Made by a program: the position numbers and the translations under genes
Origin: Boswellia sacra
Lineage: Eukaryota > Streptophyta > Magnoliopsida > Sapindales > Burseraceae
Assembly: GCA_013180625.2 (NCBI GenBank)
Contig: SNVD02010020.1
Span: 344,358-408,357 of the forward strand
Length of the DNA: 64,000 nucleotides
Direction of reading: 5' to 3'
Shown here: positions 1 through 13,038 of the stretch, one piece after another
Layout of the letters: every line of letters begins with the position of its first letter
How positions within the stretch are numbered: the first letter of the stretch is position 1
The notes under the pieces: model-generated
Databases searched by the model: none
Told to the model about the DNA's origin: nothing
Seen by the model: only the letters and a program-made list of their open reading frames with translations

Positions 1-1020
1 TGCATTTGACTCTCTCTACCAAAGTCCTTTCATTCTCTCAACTAAGCCATTTTGTTAGGGGGTATGCCTAAATGTTTTATGCCTTACAATCCTATGGTCT
101 TTACAATAACAATCAAACTCACGTATACAAAACTTAAGCCCATTATCTGTCATAAGTTTCTTTACTTTTTTACCAGTATAAGTTTCTATAAGCTTTTTCC
201 ACTGTCTAAATTTTTTAAAAGCTTTATTGTTATGTTTCAATAGGTAAATCTACACCTTCCTAGAATAATCATCAATCAAGGACAAGAAACAACTGTGACC
301 ACCATGCGACGGCTTGCTAGCTGGACCCCAGAGATATGAATGCACATAACAAGAGTACCATTTGTAATATGAACACTTGTTGAGAAACGTAGTCGACATT
401 GCTTCTCAAAGATACAGTGCTCGTAAAACTCAAGCTTACTCACTTGATCACCACACAACAAACCTTGATTGCTTAGTTCCTTCAAACCTCTCTCACTAAT
501 ATGACCAAGCCTTTGATGCCAAAGCTTGGTTTTATCCTTATCAGATGCTTCTCCGACTGCTAGTTCACCAGTTAGAACTTCTCCTAGCAACACATACAAG
601 CCATTATAAATCTTGGCTTTCAAGATAACCAGTGCTCCTTTAGTCACACGTAATATCCCAGATGATGCCTTGCACTCACAACCTATTTTATCCAATATGC
701 CAAAGGAAATCAAGTTCCTTTTTAATCCAGAAGCATGCCTCACTTCCTTCAAAATTTTAACAGTACCATCAAACATCCTAAATCTAATATAATTGATTTC
801 CACCATATAACAAGCTACATTGTTCTCCATTAGAACTTTTCCCCCATCAACTGATTGATAATAAGCAAAAAATTCTCTCTTAGGACATATGTGGAATGTG
901 CTACCTGAATCAAGAATCCACTCACCATCAGATCTTATGTCTGACATTGTCAAAACCTATGCACCCTCATAGTGTGACGTTGACGCCACAGTTGCATCAC
1001 CATCCGCAACTCCCTTCTCC
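1..1020 (-). mobile_element. Truncated Copia gag-pol fragment (protease, pre-integrase, start of integrase)
   Basis: Read on the minus strand, this is the middle of a Ty1/Copia polyprotein. An aspartic protease start (WILDSGSTFHIC) is visible near 880-915, then a GAG-pre-integrase motif (LWHQRLGHISERGLKEL) near 475-530. Integrase-core pieces follow (KKLMTDNGLKFC near 140-170 and PQQNGLVERM near 15-60). The frame is broken: a stop precedes the protease ORF and at least one frameshift separates the 276-953 block from the 55-240 block. Coding-like sequence can be followed back to about 1020 (EKGVADGDATVAS). The element runs off the left edge, so the reverse transcriptase part and LTRs are not visible. 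It is not the same copy as the Copia element at 4010-12159, which lies in the other orientation. Confidence 0.85.
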
Positions 1021-2861
1021 TTGTATTACTACGTGTTTACTTCTACTTTCTTTAGATGCTATGACGTTTATTTAGTCTATACACTTTATTGATAATAGTA
1101 AATTATGCTGTTGCAGTTACTAAATCATGTTGTCCCTCCTCATTCCAAGATGACCAAACTACTTTGGAGGATTTGGAAAATGTAATGTCTAAAGGATCAA
1201 GAAGCACGAAATGGATAGCAATGATCTTGACAAAAAATATATCAAGGCAAGGGTTGGCAATAAAGAGACTTTAGCTACTGAGAGTTCATATGTCAATTGC
1301 ATACAAGGTGCAAACCTGTACTAGGCAACTAGAGCAACCACTTATTTTTTTTGAAAATCTCATGTATCTATCCTCTCCGTTAAGAACGTTAAAAAATCTA
1401 TTAGAAAAACACAAAATTTTCAAATTGCCCATGGTTGACTATTCAAAATATTTAAAATTTTAAAATAACAAAAAAAATTAAAATTTTAGAAACAAAGAAA
1501 TTTCCCTGATAAACTTAAACTTTATAAAATATTTTTTTCCATGCAAATGCGATAATTTTTTTATTATTTCAAGATTTTAAATTTTTTATCATTACAAGAT
1601 TTTAAAAAATGATTTTAATGTAATTTTTTTAATATTTTTTTAAGTTTATGTATCATTTATTGTGATATATATTTTTTTTAAAGATTCTTGGAGTAGTAAT
1701 TCATAGAAGACTATTAGCAAGCTTTAGATTTTATTTTTGTTTAATATTTTGAATTTTTTAAAGTCAACTATAGGCAATTTGAAAAATTTATATTTTTTAA
1801 CTAAATTTTTAACGATTCTTAATAGAGAGGTGAGGAATGTAAGATTATTAGAACCAGAGGTGGTTATGCGGGATTTCAGCAAACCTCAGGGGGGGTTTGT
1901 TGATTTGACACTTTTATTAAATTAAATGTGACAATTAGATTATTAATTATCACATAGTATTTCTTTTCAAATTTGAGAATATAGACTTTTCATTCACTCC
2001 ATTCTAGTATATTATTTTATCAACATTTTGGGTTAATAAAGTGTGTATCAGATTGTTAATTTTCGAATTATTCAAAGTCCTTCTCATCATTGAATACCAA
2101 CTATGTATATGACGGCTGCCCACTGGCCTTTCCAAGCATCAAATGTGTTAATACATACTATATATAAAGGTTTATTAGTTGAAAGATTCCAATTGAGCTG
2201 ACCCTATTTACTATTTAGGGCGTCGAGCTACGTTAAGCGCATGAGCAAGATTTGAGAATTAATAAGTAAAATTAATATGCAACTTGTATACTAGATCTTT
2301 TCCTTGTTTAAGATGATTGTAATTTTGAAAAGATCAATTAATATATTATGGTCAATCTAGTCTATATACGATCTCATATTCTTATAATCCCTATTATTCT
2401 CTCAAGATCAAATTATCATCAGTTTAGTAAGTTAATTTTTTATACTTAACTTCCCCAACGGTTCTATTTTGATAGAAAAATATGATTTAAATATTACACT
2501 TAAACTTTTTATTAAATAATTTCTTAACATAATATAAAGTCAAAATAATATAGAGGTGCAGTGTTTAAACAAGATATTGCTTATTAATTAAATATATGGC
2601 ATGTTGTTAGCATAGCTTGATTTGATACCGATTTTAAGTATATTTCGCCTTTGGTGGCATTCTTTATATCTTGGAATTTGGATAGTGGCAGAACTGTGTA
2701 ATTATCTTTTTAATATCGTTTTATACTCTTAGGGTTAATCCATATTATAGAAGACTTGATTTCAGATTTAGGAAACTTAAGAAAGTAAGGAAAGGGAAAG
2801 TCCAAATATATCAGGCATGCGTCAAGTTAAGAAAATAATATATAATATCATGCATGGATAC
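1021..2861. other. Intergenic AT-rich DNA, no gene recognised
   Basis: No supported gene. A short open stretch at 1089-1274 (plus) begins after a TTGCAG that could be a splice acceptor, but its translation matches no family I recognise. From about 1920 the sequence resembles the duplicated non-coding block described at 12235 and 41400. Confidence 0.5.
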
Positions 2862-4009
2862 TGAGAGTTCTGGAGGTATGCAGTTATAAATAACAACACA
2901 GTAAACTGTAGTATAAATCGGCACAGGAGGATTTTTATGTGGTTCGGTTATAAAAACCTACGTCCACGGACAGCTATAGAGCTGCAATTCATTATGTTAT
3001 TGCTTGTACAATCTTTAGGACCTTTTACAGTGCTGACTCACTTTCACACCAGACCTAATCTTTGACAAACAAAATCTTTGCAAAGATTCTAAACACTAGT
3101 GACACTGCTCACTCTCTGTCATAGATAACTTAACAGAACACTGTTAAGTTATACATGACACCCGATGTCTGACACAGAATTACATAAACACTCAACCCTC
3201 AGGTTATCCTAAGCATCTACTAACTCACTCAGACATAATCAATAACTCATGTACGATTTTAACACTCATACATAAAACAAAGACTCAATAAATCAAAGTA
3301 ACAAAGACATTCCTTTGCGTTGAAGCTTTCTTCTATGAAGTCATGGAATGTCGTGACCAACCCTCTCAAGAACACAACAAATCTCCAAAAATACACACTA
3401 AGCTCTCTCAGCCGACTTTGATATATATTGAGAGGTCTTGGTCGAAATCTTCCTAGAAATCCTGTAAATATCTCAATCAAGATCACATTAGGAATATGAT
3501 AAACTAAAATAGGAAGTGTTTATAGTTAAACTCCTAAAGTAACAAGGACTCATCAAATATCCTTCTATTTTGATTAGGATACAAGAAATATTATCCTAAT
3601 CTATAAAGGTATTTATTGTGAATCAAAAACTTCCTATAATAATCATCTAGAAATAGTAAAATAGGAATAAAAAATACTTTTCTTATTTCTATCACAAGTT
3701 AACCAAAAACTTAACATGTGCATGACACATGTTTTACGTTAACACCACCAGATACTTTATTATATTATCTTTTAATTTGTTCTACAGATTTATTTTTACA
3801 TGGTTGTAATGATTGATGATTATTATAATAGTTAATTGTATTGTAAAAGTTTATTGATTGAAGACTACATATCCAAGAGATGTTATATCGGTTGTGTTAT
3901 CAACTGTCAAGTATTGTCCTATAAAGGAAAGATAACTCAAAAGGAGAGGCCGATTTTGTTCTATCTTTTTAACAGCTCTCTAGTTTGATTATGTTCCATG
4001 CAAAGGTTT
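1920..4009. repeat. Diverged third copy (C) of a duplicated non-coding block
   Basis: Several stretches match the blocks near 12.2-20.6 kb and 41.4 kb. 1930-2050 resembles 19190-19320. 2740-2830 resembles 41450-41530, sharing ggaaa(c/g)tccaa and caggcatgcgtc-like words. 2820-2860 plus 3752-3790 resembles 19700-19760. 3880-3975 resembles 20530-20640 (gtaaaggaaagataactgaaaaggag-type words). The copy is interrupted by the solo LTR at 2862 and then by the full Copia element at 4010. Matches were judged by eye and are patchy. Confidence 0.55.
2862..3750 (-). repeat. Solo LTR of the 4010-12159 Copia family, minus orientation
   Basis: Read on the minus strand it follows the whole LTR of the Copia element at 4010-12159. 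It begins TGGTGGTGTTAACG, and its last bases (CCTCCAGAACTCTCA) match the element's LTR end. It is about 889 bp against 871 and 883 bp for the element's own LTRs. It is flanked by a perfect 5-bp TSD, GATAC at 2857-2861 and 3751-3755. There is no internal sequence, so it most likely arose by LTR-LTR recombination after insertion. Confidence 0.92.
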
Positions 4010-4880
4010 TGTTGGTGTCAAAGTCTACTACATACGCATGTGCCATGCACATGATGAGTTTTGATCAACTTGTGATAAAACAAGAATATTATTTTTATTC
4101 TTATTTTAATGTTTCTAGAATTATATTTTAGGAAGTATTTGATTTGTAATAAATATCTCTTTAGATTAGGATATAATATCTTGTATCCTAATTAGAATAG
4201 GAGAATATTTATTTGTCCTAATTTCTTTTGGCACTTCCTATTTTAGTTCTCCTAATCATAATATGATTTTTATTAGAATTTTTACAGGATTTCTAGGAGA
4301 TTTTGGTCAGACCTCTCACTATATATATACAAAGCTATTCAGACGGCTGATTATGTGATTGAGAGATTGACTTGTTGGCTAATTTGGTTGTGAGAGAGTA
4401 TTGAGTTCGACATTCTATGAATTCATAGAAGAGAGCTTCAATGCAAAAGGAATGTCATCTTTGATTTAATTCTTTGAGTCTTTTGACTCATGCATGAGTG
4501 GTTGATTGAGTATGTGTGAGTTAGTAGACACTTGGGATAACTTGCGGGTTAAGTGTTTATGTAATTCAGTGTCAAACGTCATTGTTATGTGTAACTTAAC
4601 AATGTGTTGTTAAGTTATCTGCGACAGAGAATGGGCAGTATCACTAGAGTTTAAGATCTTGACAGGATTTTGTTTGTCAAAGATTAGGTCAGTGTGTGAG
4701 AGTAAGTCAGCACTGTAAAAGGTCCTAAAGATTGTACAAACAAGAACTTAGTGAATTGCAGCTCTATAGCTGTCCGTGGACGTAGGTTTTATAACAGAAC
4801 CACGTAAAACTTCTCCTATGCCAATTTACGTTACAGTTTACTGTTATATTTCTTATAACTACATACCTCCAGAACTCTCA
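4010..4880 (+). repeat. 5' LTR of the Copia element
   Basis: It starts TGTTGGTGTC and ends AACTCTCA. Its partner is 11277-12159, and solo copies lie at 2862-3750 and 47737-48599. The TATATATATAC near 4320 is a plausible TATA region for the element's transcript. Confidence 0.93.
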
Positions 4881-4882
4881 AT

Positions 4883-4894
4883 TGGTATCAGAGC
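4883..4894 (+). promoter_or_regulatory. Primer binding site (initiator tRNA-Met type)
   Basis: TGGTATCAGAGC lies two bases after the 5' LTR. It is complementary to the 3' end of plant initiator tRNA-Met, the usual primer for Copia elements. Confidence 0.9.
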
Positions 4895-4943
4895 AGGTTC
4901 ACTGATATACAAGTGAAGAAAATGATCATACTGATCTGGAAGG

Positions 4944-7032
4944 ATGGAGTTTATTCACACTGGAGGATCTGGAACACAACCACCTATTCTTGATGATGGT
5001 AATTATTCATATTGGAAGGTAAGAATGATGATCAAATCTCTTGATGACAGGGCATGGACTAGTGTGCTTAAAGGATCGACACCACCAACAAAGGTGAATG
5101 CTTTTGATGATTCTGAAGCCAAACTAGAGGATGAATGGACTGATGAAGAATACCGACATTCCAACTGGAATTCAAAGGCTCTTAACGTAATCTTTGCCGC
5201 AGTGGACTTAAACAACTTCGGACATTTCAAGGTGCAAAGTGGCCTAAGAAGCATGGGACATACTTGAGGTAAAACATGAAGGTACTGCATCTGTTAAAAG
5301 ATCTAAATTAATAAGACTGAATCCTCAATTTGAAAATCTGATGATGCATGAGAATGAATCAATTTCTGATTTTTACTCTAAGATATGTCATATTACAAAT
5401 TTAGCATACATGCTTGGCAAAACTTTCACTGATGCAGAATTCGTTAGCAAGATAATTAGGTTTGTCCCAGATAAATTTCAACCCAAAATCTCAGCCATTG
5501 AGGAAGTTAAAAACACTGATGAGATGAGAGTTGATGAACTGATCGGCATTCTCCAAAACTTTGAAATAAATCAAAGTACTAGGAAGCAAAAAGGTAAAAG
5601 CATTGCATTTAATGTGAAAGCTGAAAAATCTGATGATGAATGTAATGATGAGCTTGATGAAACTGATTCTAAACAGATTGCTTTTCTAACAAGAAATTAT
5701 GTCAAGTTCATGAAAAGAAATTTCAAGAAAAAGAATCAAGGAAAGCCATCAAACTCAAGTGAAGAAATATTTAGAAAGTTCAGCAAGGAGAATGATAAGA
5801 AGAAACCAAAACAACCTGAAAAGAAAGTGCAGATTCAGTGTTATGAATGTTCTGGTTATGGGCATATTCAATCTGAATGTGCTAATCTCAAGAAGAAAAA
5901 CAAAGGACTGACAGCAACCTGGAGTGATGAATCAGAATCGGAGCCAGAAGATCAAGATTACATGAGCAATTTTATTGCACTTACAGCATCTGCAGCAGAT
6001 AAAGGGAAAGCTGTTATGTCTAACATAACAGAAAATTACAAAACAAGTGTTGATCATTTTGATGAAGAAGATGGACCAGAATACTATGAAGAGTTGCAAG
6101 AGACATACAACACACTCTATAGTGAATGGTTGAATCAGAAGGAAGAAATTAAAGCCTTAAAGAAGAAGATTGCGGAGCTGGAATGTGAAAAATCCTCTGT
6201 TGAAAATCAGATCACAGAACTGAAAACTGTTGTGACAGACAAAATAGCACATATTAAGAAAATCATAACAGAACTGGTTGAAAGCAAGAGGTGTGTTGAT
6301 CAACTCAAAATTAGAGCAGCCAAACTTGATCAAGTCTTGAGTCTTAGAAGAGACAACTCTAACAAACATGGATTGGGATACACAGAAGGTAATATTGCAT
6401 CTTCATCAAAAACAGCTTTTGTGAAAACTTCAACATCAGGTAAGAATTTTGAACTTAACTTTTTAAAGTCAAGTCCTAATTCCAAGAGCAGTGAAACATT
6501 TGTCTCTCCTCTGAGTTCTTTCATATATAGTCCTGAAAAGGTAAGGAAATTCATTCCTATTTGCTATTTTTGTGGTAAAAAAGGACATATTAGGCCTAGA
6601 TGCTTTAAATTGTTAAATCTTTTGTATAAAAGATCAAAACAGTTCAAACTGTTATCAAAATCACAGTTGCAGTGGGTTAAGAAAGACAAAACAGTATGTC
6701 ATGTTGCTCTTACTACTCTTGAACATACTTCTAACAGTTTGTGGTATTTTGACAGTGGTTGTTCCAGGCACATGACTGGAAATACACAATTTTTAACAGA
6801 TTTTAAAGCATGCAGGGATGGTAATGTTACCTATAGAGATGGAGCAAATAGTAAGATCATTGGGAAAGACATTTTGAATGTCAAAGGTCTAACCAATTTT
6901 CAAAATGTCTTGTTGGTTGAAGGTTTTAAAGCTAATCTTATTAGTATTAGTCAGATTTGTGATGACAAGTATATTGTTAATTTCACACAAAACAAATCCA
7001 TGGTCTTAGATAATTTTGTAAATGCATTCTAG
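4944..7032 (+). pseudogene. Copia gag and aspartic protease, frameshifted
   Basis: The first ORF (ATG at 4944) begins a UBN2-type gag (DDGNYSYWKVRMM). Near 5228 the frame shifts and a TAA interrupts it; the downstream continuation (EAWDILEVKHEGTASVKR) is in another frame and joins the long ORF at 5341-7032. That ORF has a CCHC knuckle (CYECSGYGHIQSEC, about 5839-5880), an acidic stretch and a coiled-coil-like Glu/Lys-rich middle (6100-6330). A second CCHC knuckle follows (CYFCGKKGHIRPRC, about 6560-6602), then the protease active site WYFDSGCSRHMTG near 6741-6780. The ORF ends at a TAG at 7030, apparently caused by a lost G, just before the integrase part resumes in another frame. Confidence 0.9.
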
Positions 7033-7040
7033 AAGGTAAT

Positions 7041-8393
7041 AGATCTTCGGATAATTCTTATTTGGTAAAGATTGCATTTCATGCTAGGATTTCGGATTTA
7101 GAATTGTGGCATCAAAAATTAGGGCATTTAAATTACAAACACTTGGTTAAATTAACTAAGATAGGTGCTATAAAAGGAGTTTCTAAACTTGATGACAAAG
7201 TTAATGGAATTTGTGGACCATGTCAAATGGGAAAAAAGATTAGAAGTTCACACAAGTCAAATCCACATCTTAGCACATCCAAAATACTTGATTTGCTTCA
7301 CATGGATCTTATAGGTCCTATGCAAATTGAAAGCACTACAGGTAAGAGATATATATTTGTTTGTGTGGATGATTTTTCTAGATATACTTGGGTTGATTTC
7401 ATTAAAGAAAAATCTGACACTTTTGAAGCTTTCAGGAATCTTTGTGTTAAGCTTGAAAATAAGCAAAATAGGAACATTGGAAGGATTGTGAGAATAAGAA
7501 GTGATCATGGCAAGGAGTTTGAAAACGTTAGCTATGCTGACTTTTGCAAATATCATGGAATTGATCATGAATTTTCAGCTCCCAAAACCCCTGAACATAA
7601 TGGCATTATGGAGAGGAAGAATAGAACTCTTCAAGAGATGGCAAGAGTGATGCTCAATAGCAAGAAGTTGACAAAAAGGCTATGGGCTGAAGCAATAAGC
7701 ACTGCTTATTATATTTCAAATAGAGTTTTTCTCAGACCTGGCACTAACCAGACACCTTATGAAATTTTGAAAGGTAGAAAACTGAATTTAAAATATTTTC
7801 ATGTTTTTGGATGCAGGTGTTTCATCTTAAATGACAGAGAGCGGTTAGAAAAATTAGACCCGAGAAGTGATGAAAGAGTCTGCATGGGATATGCTCAAAA
7901 TAGTAAAGCATTTCGAGTTTACAATCTGAGAATAGAGGCTGTCATGGAATCTGCAAATGTAGTATTTGATGATCTTGATGATTATGCAAAGTACTCACAA
8001 GAGGAAAGGATAACCAGCTTCACAGAAGATTCAGAAAAGTCAGATTCAGACAACAACAAAAATGAAGATGCTGTTATGAAAGAGGAAACAGCGACTGTTG
8101 CACCCCACGTAACAGTAACATTTGACAACTCAGATTTAAACAGAAATTCAATCAGGAATGAAGATGAAAAGAAAGATCCACCCACATGGATTCATAAGGC
8201 ACATCCAACTAGCTCTATCATTGGAACACCAGATGGCATGATGAAGACTAGGAGCAAGGTAAGAAATCAGGTAAGATTTGCATGTTATTTGTCTTTAGTT
8301 AAACCAAAAAATGTGAAAGAAGCCTTAAGGGAAGATGTGTGGATTCAAGCTATGCAAGATGAACTTAATCAGTTTAAAAGAAATGAAGTGTGA
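7041..8393 (+). pseudogene. Copia integrase, one open frame
   Basis: The GAG-pre-integrase motif LWHQKLGHLNYKHL lies near 7104-7145. The integrase core follows: HMDLIGPMQIEST (first Asp, about 7300), IRSDHGKEFEN (second Asp) and EHNGIMERKNRTLQEMAR (catalytic Glu), so the DD(35)E residues are all present. The domain after the core is acidic and Ser/Asp-rich (8000-8080). The frame ends with TGA at 8391-8393 just before the reverse transcriptase. In an intact element it would be continuous with gag and RT as one polyprotein processed by the protease. Confidence 0.9.
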
Positions 8394-8399
8394 GAATTA

Positions 8400-9827
8400 G
8401 TTCCTATGCCACAAAATGTAAATGTCATTGGAACTAAATAGATATTCAAAAATAAAACTGATGAAAGTGGACAAGTAGTAAGAAATAAGGCTAGGCTAGT
8501 TGCACAAGGTTACACACAAGTAGAAGGCATAGACTTTGATGAAACCTTTGCACCAGTAGCTAGACTTGAATCAATCAGATTACTACTTGCAATTGCTTGT
8601 TTGCTTGATTTTAAGCTATACCAAATGCATGTTAAAACAACATTTTTAAATGGCTATCTCAATGAAGAAGTTTTTATTGAACAGCCTAAGGGATTTGAAG
8701 ATCCTAAACATCCTGATTTTGTGTACAGATTACACAAAACTTTATATGGTTTGAAACAAGCTCCTAGAACTTGGTATGAAAGGTTGACAAATTTTTTGAT
8801 CAACAGAGGTTATAAAAGAGGCAGCAATGATAAGACTTTATTTATCAAACATGCATCTAACTATTTTATTGTTGCTCAAATATATGTTGATGACATTGTC
8901 TTCGGATCAACTAACAAAAGCAAAACTAATGAGTTTGTTAAGTTGATGCAAGAAGATTTGAGATGAGCATGGTAGGAGAATTAAATTTCTTTCTTGGATT
9001 GCAGGTTAAGCAAATGAATGATGGGATATTCATATCTCAATCAAAATATGCTAAAAATCTTGTAAAGAAGTTTGGGCTTGAGAATGCAAAATCAATGAAA
9101 ACTCCTATCAGTGCTAATCTTAAACTTTCAAAAGACAATGCAGGAAAAGATGTTGATGCAAGTTTGTATAGAAGCATTATTGGCAGCCTACTATACCTCA
9201 CAGCAAGCAGACCAGACTTGTGCTTTAGTGTAGGACTTTGTGCTAGATTTCAAGCAAATCCTAAAGAATCACATCTGTCAGTAGCTAAGAGAATCATCAT
9301 GTATGTTCATGAAACATGTGATTATGGGATATAGTTTTCTAAAGATACAAATGATTGTCTTGCAGGGTTCAGTGATACAGATTGGGCAGGAAATATAGTG
9401 ACAGAAAAAGTACTTCAGGAGGTTGTTTTTATCTTGGTACTAACTTGGTTTCATGGCACAACACGAAGCATAATTCAATTTTTTTATCTACAGCAGAAGC
9501 CGAATATATAGCAGTAGGGAGTTGTTGTACACAATTATTGTGGATGAAGCAGATGTTGAGTGATTATGGTATTGAACAAAAGCCTATAACTGTGTTTTGT
9601 GGCAATACTAGTGCTATAAATATTTTCAAAAATCCTGTTAAGCATTCTTGAACAAAACACATTGATATTAGATACCATTTTATAAGGGAACTAGTCGAGT
9701 CTAAGATGATCCACATTGAACACATCTCCACTGATAGAGAATTGGCTGACTTGTTCACTAAGGCATTGGATACAACAAGATTTGAAAATCTAAGAAAAGC
9801 CTTAGGCATCTGTCAATTACATGAATG
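8400..9827 (+). pseudogene. Copia reverse transcriptase and RNase H, broken frame
   Basis: The reverse transcriptase runs from about 8460 ([20 protein letters not shown]) through [14 protein letters not shown] to the catalytic [11 protein letters not shown] near 8881. RNase H follows, with STAEAEYIAVGSCC near 9487-9530 and KHIDIRYHFIRELVE near 9657-9695. The domain ends at TGA 9826. It is interrupted by stops near 8438, 8964, 9332 and 9649 and by a frameshift near 9390 (DTDWAG to YSDRKSTSGGC). The catalytic YVDD is intact, so this was an active family, but this copy cannot make a full enzyme. Confidence 0.9.
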
Positions 9828-11262
9828 AACATTGCTTACTGTTATGTTAATTGTATATACAATATCATAAGTTTTCTTCTAATCAAGCATGTGTGAGCTG
9901 TGATATAAAATTGTGTGAATAATTAAATACTAGTTTAAAAGTAAAAAATACAAAGAGGGCTACCAGTATATGCTGTGTGAAAGCCATCCATTGAGAGTAA
10001 CTTCATTGTATCTAGGAAATATGGTGAGTGACACCTCTATACATGTGTGAAAGCTACTGTATTATTTAGCAAATTCACATTGAGACTAACTTTTGTGTGT
10101 ATAAGAAGCATGCTCAAGTTGATCACTCAGTTGGATTAAGTGATGAAATAATTAAAAGAAAATAAAACAGCTTTTGAATATGTTTTATTAGAATGATTCA
10201 TATGATGTTCAGATATTGTTGTTATGTTATTTTTAACTGTGTTATGTTACGTTTTTCATAACATACGGTGCTCTTTGTGCTTATCCGAAATTTAATTTTC
10301 TCGTGTGTCCATGGGTCAAAAATGCCATGTCAGCATTATTGAATTGAGGGGGAGAATTTCAGTGGCAGGAATCCTGATTCTATTAGAATTCCTTATTCAA
10401 ATTGAAATCAAATTTGAATTTTTGTCCATTAATGTCAGTTATGAAACGGTTTTGGAAATACAAATAATATTAAATTTTGTTAAAATCAAAATTGTTTTCA
10501 ATATAGCCTAGTATATTACGAAATTGCTTAGGGCTTTTCCTGTTCATTCCATACTCCCACAACAGTTTCTTCCTTGTCAGTTTCTGGTTCAACAAAAACC
10601 ACTAGTTCTTCATCTTCTCACAGCCAACTCCTACTACAACCAGGAAGTGATATAAAGAGAAGGCTGGCAGACTCAAGAAGCGTCCTGACAGTTCATCTTC
10701 TCCTCTAGTTCGCAAGTCTCCGAGACTTGGTTAAGTGCTTTTGGCACTTGTGCTGAAATCAAAGGGGGAGATCAAGAGGAGTTTTTCTGATGTTTTTTTT
10801 TTTTGATCTTTTTATGTCTGATATAACTGTGGTTACTTACTTCTATTTTGTTTATATTTGTTTGTTGCTTATTTCTCAAGGGATGTAAGTAAGTAGTAAG
10901 GGGGAGTAAGAAAAACTTCTTATGTTTGCTTTATGTGTGCATTCAAGATATCTTGATTTGATGAATGTTTTTGCTTGGATGTTTTGCTCTGATCATGATC
11001 TGATTGCATTTATTGATATAATTGCTTTGATCATGAATTGACTAACGAGTGTTGCTTGATCAGTTTGACAAAAGTCATTTTGTTTGTAGGATATACTTAT
11101 TTTGACAGTATTCTGTTATGAGTTTTGTAACAGCTCATTGGTTAATTCTTTACACATGATAATTTCTATTTGCTATTTCATGATAGCTTATTGTTATGAT
11201 TGATTTATCATGTGTGATGTTCTCTGATCAGAAACAGTTTGGTGTTTTCATCACAAGTTGCC
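9828..11262 (+). other. Non-coding 3' internal region of the Copia element
   Basis: About 1.4 kb lies between the end of RNase H and the polypurine tract. A 68-codon ORF at 10305 has no recognised domain. Several short GGGGGAG-type purine runs occur (10349, 10770, 10901). Long 3' non-coding or env-like regions are typical of Sireviruses; no env-like frame is visible. Confidence 0.7.
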
Positions 11263-11276
11263 AAAAAGGGAGAGAT
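11263..11276 (+). promoter_or_regulatory. Polypurine tract of the Copia element
   Basis: AAAAAGGGAGAGAT lies immediately before the 3' LTR, where the plus-strand primer is expected. Confidence 0.85.
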
Positions 11277-12159
11277 TGTTGGCGTCAAAGTCTACTACAT
11301 ATGCATGTACCATGCACATGATGAGTTTTGATCAACTTGTGATGAAACAATAATATTATTTTTATTCTTATTTTAATGTTTCTAGAATTATATTTTAAGA
11401 AGTATTTGATTTGTAATAAATATCTCTTTAGGTTATGATATAATATCTTGTATCTTAATTAGAATAGGAGAATATTTATTTGTCCTAATTCCTTTTGGAG
11501 TTTGTTTATAACACTTCCTATTTTAGTTCTCATAATCCTAATATGATTTTTATTAGAATTTTTACAGGATTTCTAGGAGATTTTGGTCAGACCTCTCACT
11601 ATATATATACAAAACTATTCAGACGGCTGATTATGTGATTGAGAGATTGACGTGTTGGCTAATTTGGTTATGAGAGAGTCTTGAGTTCGGCATTTCATGA
11701 ATTCATAGAAGAGAGCTTCAACGCAAAAGAATGTCTTCTTTGATTTGATTCTTTGAGTCTTTTGATTCATGCATGAGTGGTAGATTGAGTCTGTGTGAGT
11801 TAGTAGACACTTAGGATAACTTGTGGGTTAAGTGTTTATGTAATTCAGTGTCAGACGTTATTGTTATGTGTAACTTAACAATGTGTTGTTAAGTTATCTA
11901 CGACAAAGAGTGGGCAGTGTTATTAGAGTTTAAGATCTTGGCGGGATTTTGTTTGTCAAAGATTAGGTCAGTGTGTGAGAGTAAGTCAGCACCGTAAAAG
12001 GTTCTAAAGATTATACAAACAAGAACTTAGTGAATTGCAGCTCTATAGCTGTCCGTGGACGTAGGTTTTATAACCGAATCACGTAAAAATCCTCCTGTGC
12101 TGATTTACATTACAGTTTACTATTATATTTCTTATAACTGCATAACTCCAAAACTCTCA
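11277..12159 (+). repeat. 3' LTR of the Copia element
   Basis: Direct repeat of 4010-4880, beginning TGTTGGCGTC and ending AACTCTCA, followed by the TSD GGTTT. It retains about 13 bases near 11500 that the 5' LTR lacks. Confidence 0.93.
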
Positions 12160-12164
12160 GGTTT

Positions 12165-13038
12165 TCGCGAAGCTTTTTCGCACAGCCACATCTTTCAACT
12201 TAACAGGTGTTTTCAGGAATATCTTTTCTTTCTTTCTGCGTAACATGCACCTGTTTGGATTGTTGTTCACCCCACTTTCTCTACCTAATGCTTACATTTT
12301 ATACAATAAATAAAATAATATTAATATTAATAAGATTATGTAAGTGCCTGTATACTATTAATTCTTTTTCAATGCGCAATTGTTTCTGTTGGTGGATTCA
12401 AGACCTTTAGCACAATTCAGTATAGTAAATAATTTGCTAAATCCCATCATCAATCAAACAAAACAGACTTAATTAAAAGCCTCATCTCTCTACGATCTTT
12501 TCAACTTTTCAAATGTTGCATCACCTAAAATTTATTGCGATATAAATTTTATTAAACAAAATATGATATAGGAGCAAAATCATAAATTTTTAAAATTATA
12601 GCATTTTTAGAGAATCCTTACAATAAATTTATATTTAGAGTGTTAATCATTTGGCTAGAAGTAAATAAATATATATTGCTTAAACAACTAATATTTTGAT
12701 TTTATTTATTTATTTAAAGAAAAATAAAGTTATCTTGGATTGCAAATATTAAATCATCATTTGGCTTAGGTAGGTCATTCCATTATTACACCTTATTGTT
12801 TATTTTTCTCCTCTTATGTGTTATATTGCACATTAGTAACCAACGTTTCATGTAGTTTATGCTTTGGTTGCTTTTAATTATTTATAAACTGCCGCATTGG
12901 CAGCATAATTAATTAATTACTGTTGCCAATATCTGAGGTCTGCGACTTGGGTTGTTCTTGTTCGACTCATGATTGTGAGAGGAGAATCATGAAGAGAGAC
13001 CTCATAAAATATAATATTTTTAACCACCGGCGGAGGCG
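12165..13038. other. Non-coding DNA; left part of duplicated block A
   Basis: No gene is supported. From about 12235 the sequence parallels 41525-41682 and then 46758-47420. Confidence 0.6.

Larger units (their letters stand above)
4010..12159 (+). mobile_element. Complete Sirevirus-like Copia LTR retrotransposon
   Basis: The 8.15-kb element has two LTRs (4010-4880, 11277-12159), a tRNA-iMet-type primer binding site, gag-protease-integrase-RT-RNase H in Copia order, a 1.4-kb non-coding 3' stretch and a polypurine tract. A perfect 5-bp TSD, GGTTT, flanks it (4005-4009 and 12160-12164). A UBN2-type gag with two CCHC knuckles and a long 3' non-coding part suggest the Sirevirus (SIRE/Maximus) lineage. 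The polyprotein has several frameshifts and stops, so this copy is not autonomous. The two LTRs differ at about five positions in their first 80 bases, and the 5' LTR lacks about 13 bases present near 11500, so the insertion is not recent. Confidence 0.95.

Noticed and set aside
1089..1274. Possible exon of a host gene after TTGCAG
   Set aside because: The 61-codon frame matches no family known to me, and neighbouring exons are not visible.
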